Below are positions 43,040-53,688 of a DNA stretch of 64,000 nucleotides, piece by piece. Origin of the DNA: Dryococelus australis (Eukaryota; Arthropoda; Insecta; Phasmatodea; Phasmatidae); the NCBI GenBank assembly GCA_029891345.1, contig CM057009.1:312406184-312470183 (forward strand), read 5' to 3'. The position numbers and the translations under genes were made by a program. The first letter of the stretch is position 1. Every line of letters begins with the position of its first letter. The notes under the pieces are model-generated. The model saw only the letters and a program-made list of their open reading frames with translations, did no database searches and was not told where the DNA came from.

Positions 43040-45790
43040 GGGTACGTTGGCATAGCAAGAAATACCAGTTTCCCTCTGTGGCGATGTGGTGGGATGTGTG
43101 TGTAAAACCGAAAAACATGAGGCTTTTTAAAAGGCATGCGTGCCGACTGGCAGAAGAGCGTAGGGGAACACGTGCATTCTACGAACGTATGCTACACGAA
43201 CTTCACCTGCAGGCAAACAATGATGCACACGTAACTCCACGTATTAGACACACGAAACAGAAGCTTATGCATTTATTCAGTGAACATTTTAAAAATCGTC
43301 ATATTACGATAAATGATAAGAGTCTATTCGCAGAAGAGAAATTTAACATGTTTAGTCTCATTAAGGAACAACAGCAATACGACGCAAGGTTATCAACCAG
43401 CTTACTGGCAGTGATGGCGCTATTGTTCGGGACCGGCCGGAAATAGTACAAACGCTTTGCAGTAATTTTTACTCGAAACAACACACTGACGATGCTCTTC
43501 TCCCATCGGTTTTGCAGAATTGTGAAAACAGAGTTAGCTGTGACAGCAAGATGGGCATGGAGGCGCCATGTTTAGATGCGGAAGTTAATACAATAATACA
43601 GCAATTGCCATCAAAAAAATCTCCTGGTATTGACGGTATTCCATACGAATTTTACAAAGTTTATTGGGATATTATTGGTGCCGACTTCTGCGAAGTTGTT
43701 CGCGGCGTGCTTGAAAGAGGGGAGTTATGCAAGTCTCATAAAGAATGGATAATTGTCCTTATACTCAAATATCCCGTCCACTTAAACCTACGGATTATAG
43801 GCCAATTACACTTTTATGTGCCGATTGTAAAATAATTGCTCGGTTTTGTGCTACCCGATTAACCAAGGGATTGTCAGATATTATCAGTTCCGGCCAGACA
43901 TGTACTGTTCCAGGACGTTCCATTTTACAAGGCGTGCTTGCCTAAGGGACACTCAATTACTTCCGTCAGTACAACACAGTGAAATTGCCATCTTGCGTAT
44001 TGATATGGATAAGGCATTCGGTAGAGTCGATCATCAATTTTTACTTCATGTTATGTATCATTTCGATTTTCCAGCCAATGCAGTACAGTGGGTGCGGATG
44101 GTGTGTACCGGAATTTGGTCACGGCTGTTGGTTAACGGATTCCTTACCCCACCTATTAAGATCGAGAGTTCAGTTCGACAAGGATGACCCCTATCCATGA
44201 TATTATTTACTATCGCCATTGAGCCTCTGTGCAGAATGCTCAGTGCCCGCTTGCAAGGATTCCCTGTAGCGAACATGTCCTTTAAATTAAATGCCTATGC
44301 TGATGACATTACATGTGTCGTATGTTCAGAGCGGGAAATTAAAGAGACGGCAGAATGCCTGTACCTTTTCGCAGTGTCTCCAATCTGCGAGCGAATGCTA
44401 AAAAAAAATGCCGTACTGGAGCTCAGCGCGACCAGCGAGCCATTTGAAAACGTTTTTCCCTTTCGGAGGGCCGAAATTGTGAAAATATTGGGCATATACT
44501 TCCATGCAGACGCCACTCATATGTTGCATTATAATTGGAACATGACAATAAATAAGCTCGGTGCTCGTCAAATAGAAATTAATTATCGTCGTACAAATAT
44601 TATACAGAGGGTTACTTTAGTAAATGTATTTTTACTTGCGAAGCTGTGGTATGTGTCACATATATGCCCACTACCACGTCAACAAAGTGCACAAATACTA
44701 CAGATTGTTGGCCGCATGTTGTGGAAATCTTATATATTTAAATTGTCTAGGCCGCAACTTTATCTTTCCTTGCAAGACGGAGGCCTGAGACTTATAAATC
44801 ACGTTTTGAATTTTGAGGCCTTATATCAGTCTTCAGCCATTGCAACAATTCTGCGCCCAGCGGACATTTACGCAGCCTTACAGAAAATGATGTGGTCTGA
44901 AGTTAGACGCATGCCACTTCAATACAGTCAGGCAAAGGAAGCACTCGCAACTCTAGTAGAACACTTACCGGGAGAGACAGTCGCATCAGCGAGATATTTG
45001 TACATTCGGGCTTCCAAAATGTCGGCTGTTATACCATCTGTTGTGAATCGCACCCCAACCATCCGCTGGAGGCGCCCATGGAAAATACTTGCCGATCCCA
45101 ACCTTTCCTCGGATCTTCGAGCTGCAGCATTCGGCTTCTAAAATAATATCGTGGCAACTCAGCAGCATAAATACAGCATTCACCTGACAGCTGACCCTGC
45201 ATGCCCGCTGTGTGGCAACACCGACACGGCCCTTCATAGAGTAATTTCCTGTGTTTATGCAGCTCGCATCTGGCAGTGGTGTCGCGTACGAGTACGAAAA
45301 ATAATTCGCGATGAACGTGGAGATGTCAGCGACACGCACATGCTTCATTGCGATTTCTTCACCTTCCCCTCAGTTCGACGAAGAGCTGTGGCCTGGTTTG
45401 TATAGGCTGTTCACGGTAAAGTGAGCACTTTTTAAGGCCCTCCCAACAGGCATTAACCACTAACAAATATATCTTATTGCAGCCTCAGGCATTAAATTTT
45501 GAGGGCGGCGAAATATATTCACTGTGTTTATTAGTCTCGTTGCAATGTTTATATTAAAAAGCAGCAGGAAAATGGAAATTGGATGAAATGAAATATATAT
45601 AAGAGCCTTAAAAAATGCTCACTTAAGCGTGAACATCCTATACTTCATGCGATCAGTTGTTTGGTGGACCGTTCGACACCGGTGACAGTTCAACACTTGT
45701 CCAGCTTCTTCGTCAAGATAGGTGGAACATGGCGCGGCGTGGCACATTGCGTCAGTGGTACGGCAATCTTTTTCTTTCATTCTGACGTTC
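43040..45790 (+). pseudogene. LINE ORF2, reverse transcriptase without endonuclease, broken
   Basis: Starts in the endonuclease-RT linker (FPSVAMWWDVCVKPKNMRLF), so the endonuclease is absent. RT blocks follow: LPSKKSPGIDGIPYEFYKVY (frame 43512-43835), RSILQGVLA, then IDMDKAFGRVDHQFLLHVM, where the usual KAFDRVDH has Gly for the second Asp. FLTPPIKIESSVRQG comes next, and the 314-residue frame 44197-45141 has NAYADDITCVV, the YADD catalytic site, intact. A frame change near 45140 leads to ACPLCGNTDTALHRVISC, the C-terminal zinc finger. A MITE then interrupts after VAWFV at 45400, and sequence resumes after 45642. The enzyme would copy RNA into DNA at the target site; this copy is defective. 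Confidence 0.85.
45401..45642 (+). mobile_element. GGCTGTTCACGG-family MITE inside LINE ORF2
   Basis: The left end tataggctgttcacggtaaa then gtgagcactttttaaggccc matches the family. The right end is ccttaaaaaatgctcactta then agcgtgaacatcctata. Flanking TA on both sides fits a TA target duplication. The LINE coding sequence stops exactly at the left end and a plausible continuation follows the right end, so the MITE is younger than the LINE. Confidence 0.88.
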
Positions 45791-45969
45791 ACGCCTACAA
45801 GAAGTGCGTGTATATTACCGAGGTTGGGTGTACGTCGCGCTCTGCCCACGCCTCGATCCTTACAAGTGTACACCTTAATGTTCCAGTAGTAATCGTCTAT
45901 AGGTGGTAGTGTTATAGGTCAGTGTCCCGTGTCGGGGTGTACGCCGTGCGCTGCACTTCACGATAAATA

Positions 45970-46040
45970 ATTTTGTGTGTGTGTGTGTGTATGTATATAT
46001 ATATATGTATACACACATATACATACGCACATATATATAA
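45970..46040. repeat. GT/AT compound microsatellite in the LINE 3' region
   Basis: A run of gt units, then ta units, then acacacatatacatacgcac and (at)n. Confidence 0.85.
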
Positions 46041-46423
46041 AGTGGTTAGCGTACAATAGAGAAATTTAACACGAAAAAGTGGTTAACACGTGTGCCTCAC
46101 GTGCTCAAGGTCCTCGGTTGTGCCACGTAGTGGATCGTGAGCTGCCTGCAAAACTGAGGCAGTTTTCAACACCAGAAGATACCAAAACAATAATATTCCA
46201 TTATTGTCAGAAACCAATGAAGTTTGGCTCTTCGACTTTGTCAGTAAAATCAGTTCAATGTTCGTATCGTTTTGTGCCCCCATGTAAGAATTGTGTCGAT
46301 ATTTATTGAGTTTTTTGTTATTGTTTGTACTGTGTGTTTGAATGTGTACTGAACAATAGGTTAAGGGTAAATACCTCTGTATATTGTTTGTGACAATACA
46401 TTTATTTATCATTTTAAAAAAAA

Positions 46424-46620
46424 GTGGTCTAAGGCGTAAGTCTGCCGACCCAAGATCCGGCAGTTCGATCCCGCACTATTCCAGGTGGTATTCTAATTTC
46501 TAAAAAAAGCAGCGCATCTAGCTGTTAATTCCAGAACCAATATGGCGGCCGAGTGTGTGCGACATCGACTAATCGAACGAGAGCGACACCAGCGCTCCTA
46601 GTGGCTAATGCTAGTAATTT
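46424..46620 (+). repeat. tRNA-derived SINE at the LINE poly(A) end
   Basis: Starts gtggtctaaggcgtaagtct, containing an A-box-like tggtctaaggcg, then ggcagttcgatcccgcacta, a B-box-like region about 30 bases on. The remainder (tctaaaaaaagcagcgcatc, gcggccgag, cgactaatcgaacgagagcg, acaccagcgctcctagtgg) matches 1591-1815. It begins directly after the A run that ends the LINE. Confidence 0.75.
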
Positions 46621-47065
46621 CCTCCGAATATCTAGGAATTTACTGGATATTCTTATGCACCTTAAATAATATCCATGGCATGTTTTGAGCGTGTAAACAG
46701 AACATTTATAGCATATTCCTGAGATATCTCTGGGAATGAATAGGGGTATGAGAGCATATTCTAGGGGTACCCAAATATTCCTCGAAGAATATCCCTCGCA
46801 TATCTTGGGAGTGTAAACAGAGCATATATAGCATATTACCGAGATATCCCTGGGAATGAATGGAGGTGTGAGGAATATTTTAGAGATATACTAATATTCC
46901 TTGGAGAATACCCCTGGAATATCTTGGGGGAGAAATATGGTCGGATATAACTTATCCCTAGAACATTACAGTTATATGCTCAGAATATCTATGAATTTTA
47001 TAGGGATATTCCAATATTCCTGCAAGAATATATTTGGGATATTCTCAGGATATCCTTGTGCTGTG
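46621..47065. repeat. degenerate minisatellite related to the 41.4-kb array
   Basis: Repeated gga(t/a)atattcc and (a/t)tatc(c/t)ctgggaatga motifs. Two long units (about 46690-46780 and 46810-46900) share gtgtaaacagagcatatata then gcatatt(a/c)c(c/t)gagatat. The wording (ggatatt, gggagtgtaaaca) matches the array before the LINE, so both probably belonged to one tract. Confidence 0.6.
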
Positions 47066-47280
47066 TAGGATATTTCGCCTGTCATTACAAAATATTTTAA
47101 GTTTTGTTACACAGGTGAGGGAACCTTCGTGCAATAGGCCTATTTTTTTAACCAGTAATTTCTTGTACTCCGATTTGTTAATGAATAAAGTTTTATATGA
47201 AACATTGTTGGCCAATTTGACATCCCGTAATTATGCAGTTTGGTAATTTCCAATCTGGGCATATTCCACAACCAGGAGCC

Positions 47281-48178
47281 TATAATACAACTCCTACAAG
47301 TTCACACCTCTACTACTAGTTGGTTTGTAGTCTTGTATCAACAAGTTGCATTACACAAACTAAGAGACGAATCTTGTAAGATTTAAATTGTAACTATACA
47401 AATTGTAGGTATATTATGCAAGGCGTTAACAACTGTAACAAGTGTTCCTTCATGGGTTTGTAAATTAAGATTGTTTTTTTTTTTTTTAATCAAAGTGCTA
47501 CAGGTAAAGAATTTGTAAAATATAAGCTTAACAAAAAACCCACCGACCTCAGAAAAAAATCTTTAAAAAATACGAGAGGAAGAAGTTGTAGGCCTAAGTA
47601 TTATTAATTGCTTTTCACATAGTATCAGGGGAAAAAAGAAGTCGCGAAAGTGGCGTCATAAAATAGCACAAATGCAGTGTTTGTTCTGCTGACAAACTGT
47701 AAAATCTGTTGTTTTTAATTTTTGGAATTTTACCCAGAACGTTTTTAAACTCTATAGTAGTTAACCTGAATTTCTCTTTGATTTCGAAGACATTAACTGC
47801 CACAGTTTGTTTTAAGTACATGTACTGCCAACTTATACATATTTCAATATTATAAAGAGCTATAATAATCACAAAAAACATTTGAACACGAATTAAAGCT
47901 CAAAAATATATCATATTTTCGCTACAGATGCACTTGTAAACAACGTTTACCTAGGATCTTTGGCATGTATCAAACACCTGTATAACAACTGAGGTTTTTC
48001 TGTAACACACCCAACAAGTTTGTAAATTCGTGTTACAGAACTGGGTTTCAAGGGTCTAATTCCGCTTGCAGTTACAAGACTCACGCCGGTAGCTATAAGT
48101 ATGCTCGTGTTACAGAAAGTATAAACAAGTAATGATTGTACTTGCACAGTACAGGGCTTGTAGGAGTTCTATAATATA
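47281..48178. mobile_element. possible non-autonomous element with inverted ends, 0.9 kb
   Basis: The left end tataatacaactcctacaag is inverted relative to the right end (cttgtaggagttctataata, 48157-48176), with about 18 of 20 positions paired. Short tgtaac/gttaca and acaagt words recur inside. There is no transposase frame. A TA target duplication is possible but cannot be separated from the ends. Confidence 0.55.
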
Positions 48179-49640
48179 CCCCAGCTGTTTCGTAAGCAAG
48201 GTAAAAGGGGATATCTAGCCCCAACTAAGCTCGCAAACATGGATTGATAAAAACGTCATTACTTCAAACGAAACATCGTTTTGAACAGGCTCACAGCAAG
48301 AAATGTCTCAGATCGTCTACTACGTATAATAATTACAGCTATAAAATTACCACTGGGATTCATATAAACGATTTACTGCAGTTACTTGTCACTTAAAACT
48401 CGTATTACGAGTTCGCCAATTTATTAATTTTCAAATATGTCGGCTACGCAGTCAGTCTTTGAAACCAAAATGGCGTTTGTTCGGGAAAATTCTCACCGAG
48501 TATATTAGCCAATGTTAAACTTTATTAGACAGACAACACTACTACAGAAGTACAAAACCCTTTTTTATTTTTTGTTATTTGCTTGGAGATTTTTACTGGA
48601 ATATTTCCTGCCCCGTGTCAACAGAAAAGTGTCAAAATAAAGACCATCCAGAAGTTCGTCACAGCGGAAATAGTTTTTTTTTTAAAGAAACAATCGAAAA
48701 ACTAAACTACAAATTCCGATAATAAGCCGCAATTGGCCTACCCGAATACAATTCTTCTGGGTTGTTTTAAAATAAATATGTTCAGGCCTCAGTAACACAT
48801 TCCGTATCTACTATTTCGAAATAATGTATTTCATGAAATAAATAAGCTTAAATTTGTAAAATAAAACACAATAAAATCGGTTGAAGTGAGACCTGTGAAG
48901 ATTTTTTTTCTTAAATGTGCTACCAATGTTTCATGTTTATATAACATCTGGTTACAGAACGTGTAGGAATCTACAGAGAGACGATTTTACATTATTTTCG
49001 TGCAATTTCGGAATTTCTTGGCTGTGGCCTAAATTGCGTGTCCGAATTCTGGGATGCGAGTAAGCGACGGTTACAGGTCGCTCACATCTGAAAAATAAAT
49101 AAGTGAATATTATGTGCGGGAACCACACAACAGTCAGACAATACCAACTTCGGTAAATACACTGAGACCATGTCCGAATTGGCAGATTTTGTCGACAGAA
49201 TGTTCACGTGGCCCAGTTTTGTATACAAAAATGGTGCCGTATTTGGTAATTTTGTATCTAGGGAATGTAAGCGAAAATACAAGATGACGAAATAAGCGCC
49301 ATGTTTGGCCTTTCTTTAAAAACACGTGCGCGAATGCGTAAATAAAATGTTTTTAAAACATATAACTATACATAAAATACACTACGGATGTTTTAAAAAG
49401 CAGGTAAGTATTGTGCTTTGTTTAGTGCCTAGGATATTCCGCAACAAAATTCTGAAAAGTCATTATTGCATAATTGATTATTTTTTTATTTATTAACGTA
49501 TGCGTAGCATTCCAGTGATGATTGCAGAAATATTACGTCGTTTTAAGCATTAAATTTAGATTAAAATATTTTTCACTGTTAATGTAATAATGCGTTGCCG
49601 CGAGTGCTAAACAAGTGACTGTCGAAAACGTCCGTATTGA
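48179..49640. other. no recognisable gene
   Basis: A weak similarity exists between 49165-49290 (ttcacgtg...caaaaatggtgccg then tatttggtaattt) and 52575-52640 (gtcacgtgttcaaaaatggt then tgcgatttggtaattt). This suggests a diverged dispersed repeat. Confidence 0.4.
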
Positions 49641-49896
49641 TATAGGCTGTCCACGGTAAGAAGTGAGCACTTTTAAGGCCCTAGTTACTTTTTCCTTTCG
49701 GCCATTATTTTATCCTTTAATCACGTTTTTTTTTTTTTTTTTTTTATAAATGTTGCCATGTGAATAGTAAACATAGTGTGTTTAATCCATCGCACTCGAA
49801 AGTTAACGTCTAAGGCTAAACTAAAATATATTTATTGACTATTATTCCAAGTGAGAGGGCTTCCAAACGTGCTCACTTTACAGCGAATAGCCTATA
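49641..49896 (+). mobile_element. GGCTGTTCACGG-family MITE, short subfamily, complete
   Basis: Left end tataggctgtccacggtaag then aagtgagcacttttaaggcc. Right end cttccaaacgtgctcacttt then acagcgaatagcctata. The interior has a T run at 49728-49745 and the shared gttaacgtctaaggct. Confidence 0.9.
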
Positions 49897-50429
49897 CCTA
49901 CCAAATCACGAATTTAGAAAATTTACAAAATATCTGATTTGTGAATTCAGACATGGCCTGAGCAGTGCGCCCTGCCGGCCAAACTTTGCAGGCCGAAATC
50001 TGCGATGGCGCGGTTAAGAGGGGAAAATTCAAAATTTCCTAAACGGATGGGGCAGTTCCCAATTCATGGCGGCGATACTTCTTCCATCAAACGAGACTCA
50101 CCTCACGGGGTGGAATGTCTTCCTGGCCCTGGCTCCGTGTCGCGTCGGCTTCCAGAAACTTGCTTGTCTGCCTACTTGCGCCTCGGACGGATATCTTCCG
50201 TTCTGTAGACGGTCCCACCTCCCCTCGCCCCGCACAAAGCGCGCAGTGCTGCCAACCCTCCACCTCTTATCGGAGAGAGCTCTCCGCGTCCCTACAGCCC
50301 GATTCAAAGCCAAGTTCACACGTGACGTTCACGGGAACTCTGGCGGTGTTCGAACTGGCCGTCCCGCCGGTATTTAGTGGTTTGCAATGTTGTAGGCCTC
50401 GTTTCAGATGCTGCCGGCAGTCACGTGCG
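49897..50429. other. GC- and CpG-rich island without clear gene
   Basis: Far more GC- and CpG-rich than its surroundings (for example cgcgcagtgctgcc, ccgtcccgccgg). Several overlapping frames of 65-112 residues are open on both strands, as expected in GC-rich DNA. None matches a known family. It could be a host promoter or first exon, a SINE cluster, or non-autonomous element interior. It lies exactly between two MITEs. Confidence 0.4.
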
Positions 50430-50851
50430 TATAGGCGGTTCACGGTCAAATGAGAACTTTTCAAAGCCCTGCTTAAGATCTACTTGCACGCACGTTGTGT
50501 ATTATTCCGCCTTATGAGAAATTAACATTGCCATGAGCCTCATCACTCAATTCATGCGCCGGTCAGGAGAAAATTAGAAATCATTAGAAAAGTAAATACG
50601 TTACAAATCTTGTCATTTTTGGACTTGGTGGATTTAAAAAACAGAAAACGAAATAAATAATTTAAGTTATCAGAAATGGTTACCTATCACTTTTTATTAG
50701 ACGTTAAGACATGGTACTGATATTCATCTATCGTTTCCGACTTTACTGGGCGCATGTCACTCAGTGTGCCCGGTAAAATATATGCAGGCCTGCAGTGACT
50801 TTTTTCTAATGCCGATCTCAAAAGTGTTCACTTTATCGTGAACAGCCTTTA
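50430..50851 (+). mobile_element. GGCTGTTCACGG-family MITE, long subfamily, complete
   Basis: Left end tataggcggttcacggtcaa then atgagaacttttcaaagccc. Right end tcaaaagtgttcactttatc then gtgaacagccttta. The interior matches 40220-40645. Confidence 0.88.
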
Positions 50852-50950
50852 GCAACAGCAACAGCATACCGAAATTTTGGCCGAAAAAAATATATTTTAA
50901 AGAATTTCAATTGTTAAAAATGCATTTGTTCGTTTTATTTAATTCTTGAA

Positions 50951-51248
50951 CTATGCGCCATTCACGGTAAAATGAGCACTTTTGAAAGCCCTTCTTAAGA
51001 TATATTTGTAGGTCCTATTTTTTTTCTCCCGCCTTAGGGGCTTTTCACAAAACTGCGTTGCATTGCGCTGCGATGGGACGCAGTGCGTTTGAGGCCGACG
51101 ATCGCCGACCGATTAAATTGCGGATTTTCAATAACGGCGACGGTTTTTGTCGGCGACGGGTGCTATGGTGCCAACCGTTCTCGCGAAAGAAATTTCATCA
51201 TTTGGCCAGAATGTCGAACGAAAGACATACGAAAAATTGGTCCGGTGG

Positions 51249-51297
<49 letters not shown>

Positions 51298-51964
51298 GCA
51301 ATACTACGAAATAACACACAGAAAGATTGCTTTGCGTCAAGTGCGTATTTGTTTACAAAACACAACACCACTTTTCTTTTTGTCGTCGGTGCTCCAAGTA
51401 AACAACAATTCTTCTTATTCTTCTGATCTGTCGTCGCCCGCCGCCGGCGGCGCAGATATGCAAGAACTTCATGGAGCAGAGTCGACGCCGTCGGTAGGCC
51501 GGCGTCGGTAGGCCGGCGTCAACAGGCTGCTTCGTTCTGATCGGCTACAGCTCATCGCAACCCATCGCATCGCATCGCATCGCATCGCAACGCAGTATTG
51601 CGGAGAGCGCTTTATGTAAGATTAACAATGGCTTGGGCCTCGTCACTTCGTTTATGTGTCGGTCAACTGAAACTCTGAAATCATCAGAAAGAAAATATTT
51701 TACAAATCTGGCAATTCTTACACTTCGATGCATGGGGGGGGGGGGGACCAGAAAGCGAAATAAATAATTAAAATGATCGGAAATGGTTACCTAACACTTT
51801 TTATTCGACGTTGAAGTACGGAACTGCTTCTCATCCATCTTCACAAACTTTACTGGACGCATGTCACTCAGAGCGCCCGTTAAAATATACCTATGCAGGG
51901 TAGGGCAGTGTCTTTTTTCAAAGGTTCATTTCACAAGTACTCAATTGATCATAAACAGCCTTTA
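50951..51964 (+). mobile_element. GGCTGTTCACGG-family MITE, long subfamily, split by a nested insertion
   Basis: Left part 50951-51036 (ctatgcgccattcacggtaa then aatgagcacttttgaaagcc). Right part from 51612 (ttatgtaagattaacaatgg ... gatcataaacagccttta). Other copies have the two parts contiguous (cgctttatgtaaaattaaca), which marks 51037-51611 as an insertion. Confidence 0.88.
51037..51611. mobile_element. PIF/Harbinger-type MITE, 575 bp, nested, TTA duplication
   Basis: Left end GGGGCTTTTCACAAAACTGC then GTTGC. The reverse complement of the right end is AGCGCTCTCCGCAATACTGC then GTTGC. The 25-bp alignment has about seven mismatches, with the inner half perfect. Tta is duplicated at 51034-51036 and 51612-51614, the 3-bp target duplication typical of PIF/Harbinger. 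The ends carry runs of (g/c)atgcg-type units (catcg repeats at 51557-51590). The middle holds a 47-bp A run (51250-51296) and ggcgtcggtaggcc tandem pieces. No transposase is present. The Lys-rich frames across the A run are artefacts. Confidence 0.85.
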
Positions 51965-52420
51965 CCTGTGTATCATCTTATTTGAAAACTATAAGCCCAC
52001 ATTGATATTTTGTAATATATTACGCTAAGCGTGAATAAATTTGCAACTGTCTTAATGATGAAAAAGCAAGGCTCTTTAACCCAAATTAAGTCAATTATGC
52101 ATTTCCGTTCGTACTTTATAGGCTAAACTAATCTGCAGCCTCCAAATAAAAACAAATATGTATGGCGACCGTTTGGTAATTCCGTGTTGTCGAAATGTTC
52201 GCTACTGACCAAAACTGAAATACAAAATAACAAAATACGTCACCAATTGTATATACAAAGTCTGGTCACGTGACCATTTTGCTAACAAATTATGCCAATT
52301 AAGCACGGCCTCAGTGACGAATTTTTTTTTAAATAATCGCAGCTGTGTTCTCGTTGGAGTTAATAGAGGCCCGTCTTTGCTAAGTTGTAAATTCAGTCAG
52401 CACTGTGCCAGGGACGAGTG
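51965..52420. other. no recognisable gene
   Basis: AT-rich single-copy-looking sequence between two MITE copies. Confidence 0.4.
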
Positions 52421-52506
52421 TATAGGCTGTTCACGGTAAACTGAGCGCAACTGAAAGCTCTGCTTAAGCTCTACTTGTATGCATATTGTGTAATTCTACA
52501 CCACCT
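52421..52506 (+). mobile_element. GGCTGTTCACGG-family MITE, 5' fragment
   Basis: The stretch tataggctgttcacggtaaa, then ctgagcgcaactgaaagctc and cttgtatgcatattgtgta. Homology to the long subfamily ends near 52506. Confidence 0.8.
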
Positions 52507-53345
52507 GTTCAATTAAGGCCGTGTTCTATTGACCATTTAGTAAATCAGTATTTTAGTATTCAGTGGCGTTCAATTCGGACACTGTCTGCAGTCACGTGTT
52601 CAAAAATGGTTGCGATTTGGTAATTTAGAAACTATGTGACAACAGAAAAATACGGTGCACGGTGTTATATATACGTTACGACGACTTCCGTGGTTATGCG
52701 TAAAAAAAACACATAGCCATATAAACATTTATTATGTAATTGTGTGTGATGACTTTGTACCATGACATCTTACGAGTTTAAGCTCTGAAACATGGCTTTT
52801 GCCGGGAATGAGGAATTAATAGAAACATTAGTGGACGTGTATTATTTACAGGAGTGAAATGAAAGGCGGCGCAGAAATATTGTTCTACAATTGTTGCTTG
52901 GCAGAGCAGAAACACAAGTGTGTGTTGTTTTGAACGAAAACTAATGCACACAAATATGCCAATATAATGTCTGTTTTTGGTCGTTGTACACTTTGAGTAC
53001 GAATTGTACAGCAGAAATGCAAATTTCAGGAATAGGCCTACATCAATTCTTGCACCTCGGTATCCTGAGGTTATGTTTATCTGTTCAGCTTCTCTCGATT
53101 TCACAAGTATTCATACGGCACCAGCAGCCTTGGGATATTGCTTGATCACGTCATCGGAAGATTGTAAACAAATGAGGGCAGTTTTTATGGGATTTGTTGC
53201 ATTTATTTATCGCATGTAAGGGGACATTACACAGGCACTGGCATTCAATCCTCGTCCCTCGATACGTACCTTACCACGTGTTTGAAATGTACACATTGAT
53301 AACAAAAGAAAGAGAAATACAATTCAGAGGTTTTTAATAACTTGG
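52507..53345. other. no recognisable gene
   Basis: Two opposed frames of 80 and 108 residues (52778-53219) have no family pattern. Confidence 0.4.
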
Positions 53346-53688
53346 AAATGCGGATTGCAAATGTAATATTACTTGTAAATGCGGATTGCAAATGTAATAT
53401 TACTTGTAAATGCGGATTGCAAATGTAATATTACTTGTAAATGCGGATTTCAAATGTAATATTACTTGTAAATGCGGATTGCAAATGTAATATTACTTGT
53501 AAATGCGGATTGCAAATGTAATATTACTTGTAAATGCGGATTGCAAATGTAATATTACTTGTAAATGCGGATTGCAAATGTAATATTACTTGTAAATGCG
53601 GATTGCAAATGTAATATTACTTGTAAATGCGGATTGCAAATGTAATATTACTTGTAAATGCGGATTGCAAATGTAATATTACTTGTAA
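53346..53688. repeat. 31-bp minisatellite, 11 units
   Basis: Unit aaatgcggattgcaaatgta then atattacttgt. The period of 31 is constant from 53346 to 53688; one unit has gatttc for gattgc. Each unit holds the 10-bp palindrome gtaatattac. Unit identity is near 100%, implying recent expansion or homogenisation. Confidence 0.98.

Larger units (their letters stand above)
41816..46423 (+). mobile_element. APE-type LINE (Tx1/L1-like), internally deleted and interrupted
   Basis: A GC-richer 5' leader (41816-41955) is followed by ORF1 (41956-43033), ORF2 (43040 to about 45790) and a 3' region ending in an A run at 46412-46422. ORF2 is split by a MITE at 45401-45642. The apurinic endonuclease part of ORF2 is missing between ORF1 and the RT. 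The element lies within a minisatellite tract, with array monomers on both sides. The clade is inferred from ORF1 and the C-terminal zinc finger and is not certain. Confidence 0.8.

Noticed and set aside
46083-46412. 109-residue minus-strand frame
   Set aside because: Lies in the 3' region of the LINE on the opposite strand, with low-complexity Asn/Lys content.
50030-50464. Several GC-rich frames (65-112 residues)
   Set aside because: Overlapping frames are open on both strands, as expected in GC-rich DNA; none has a recognisable domain.
51058-51511. 122- and 142-residue frames with long Lys runs
   Set aside because: They cross a 47-bp A run inside a MITE; coding is implausible.
53346-53688. 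CRISPR array
   Set aside because: Units follow each other directly with no unique spacers, and the context is eukaryotic.
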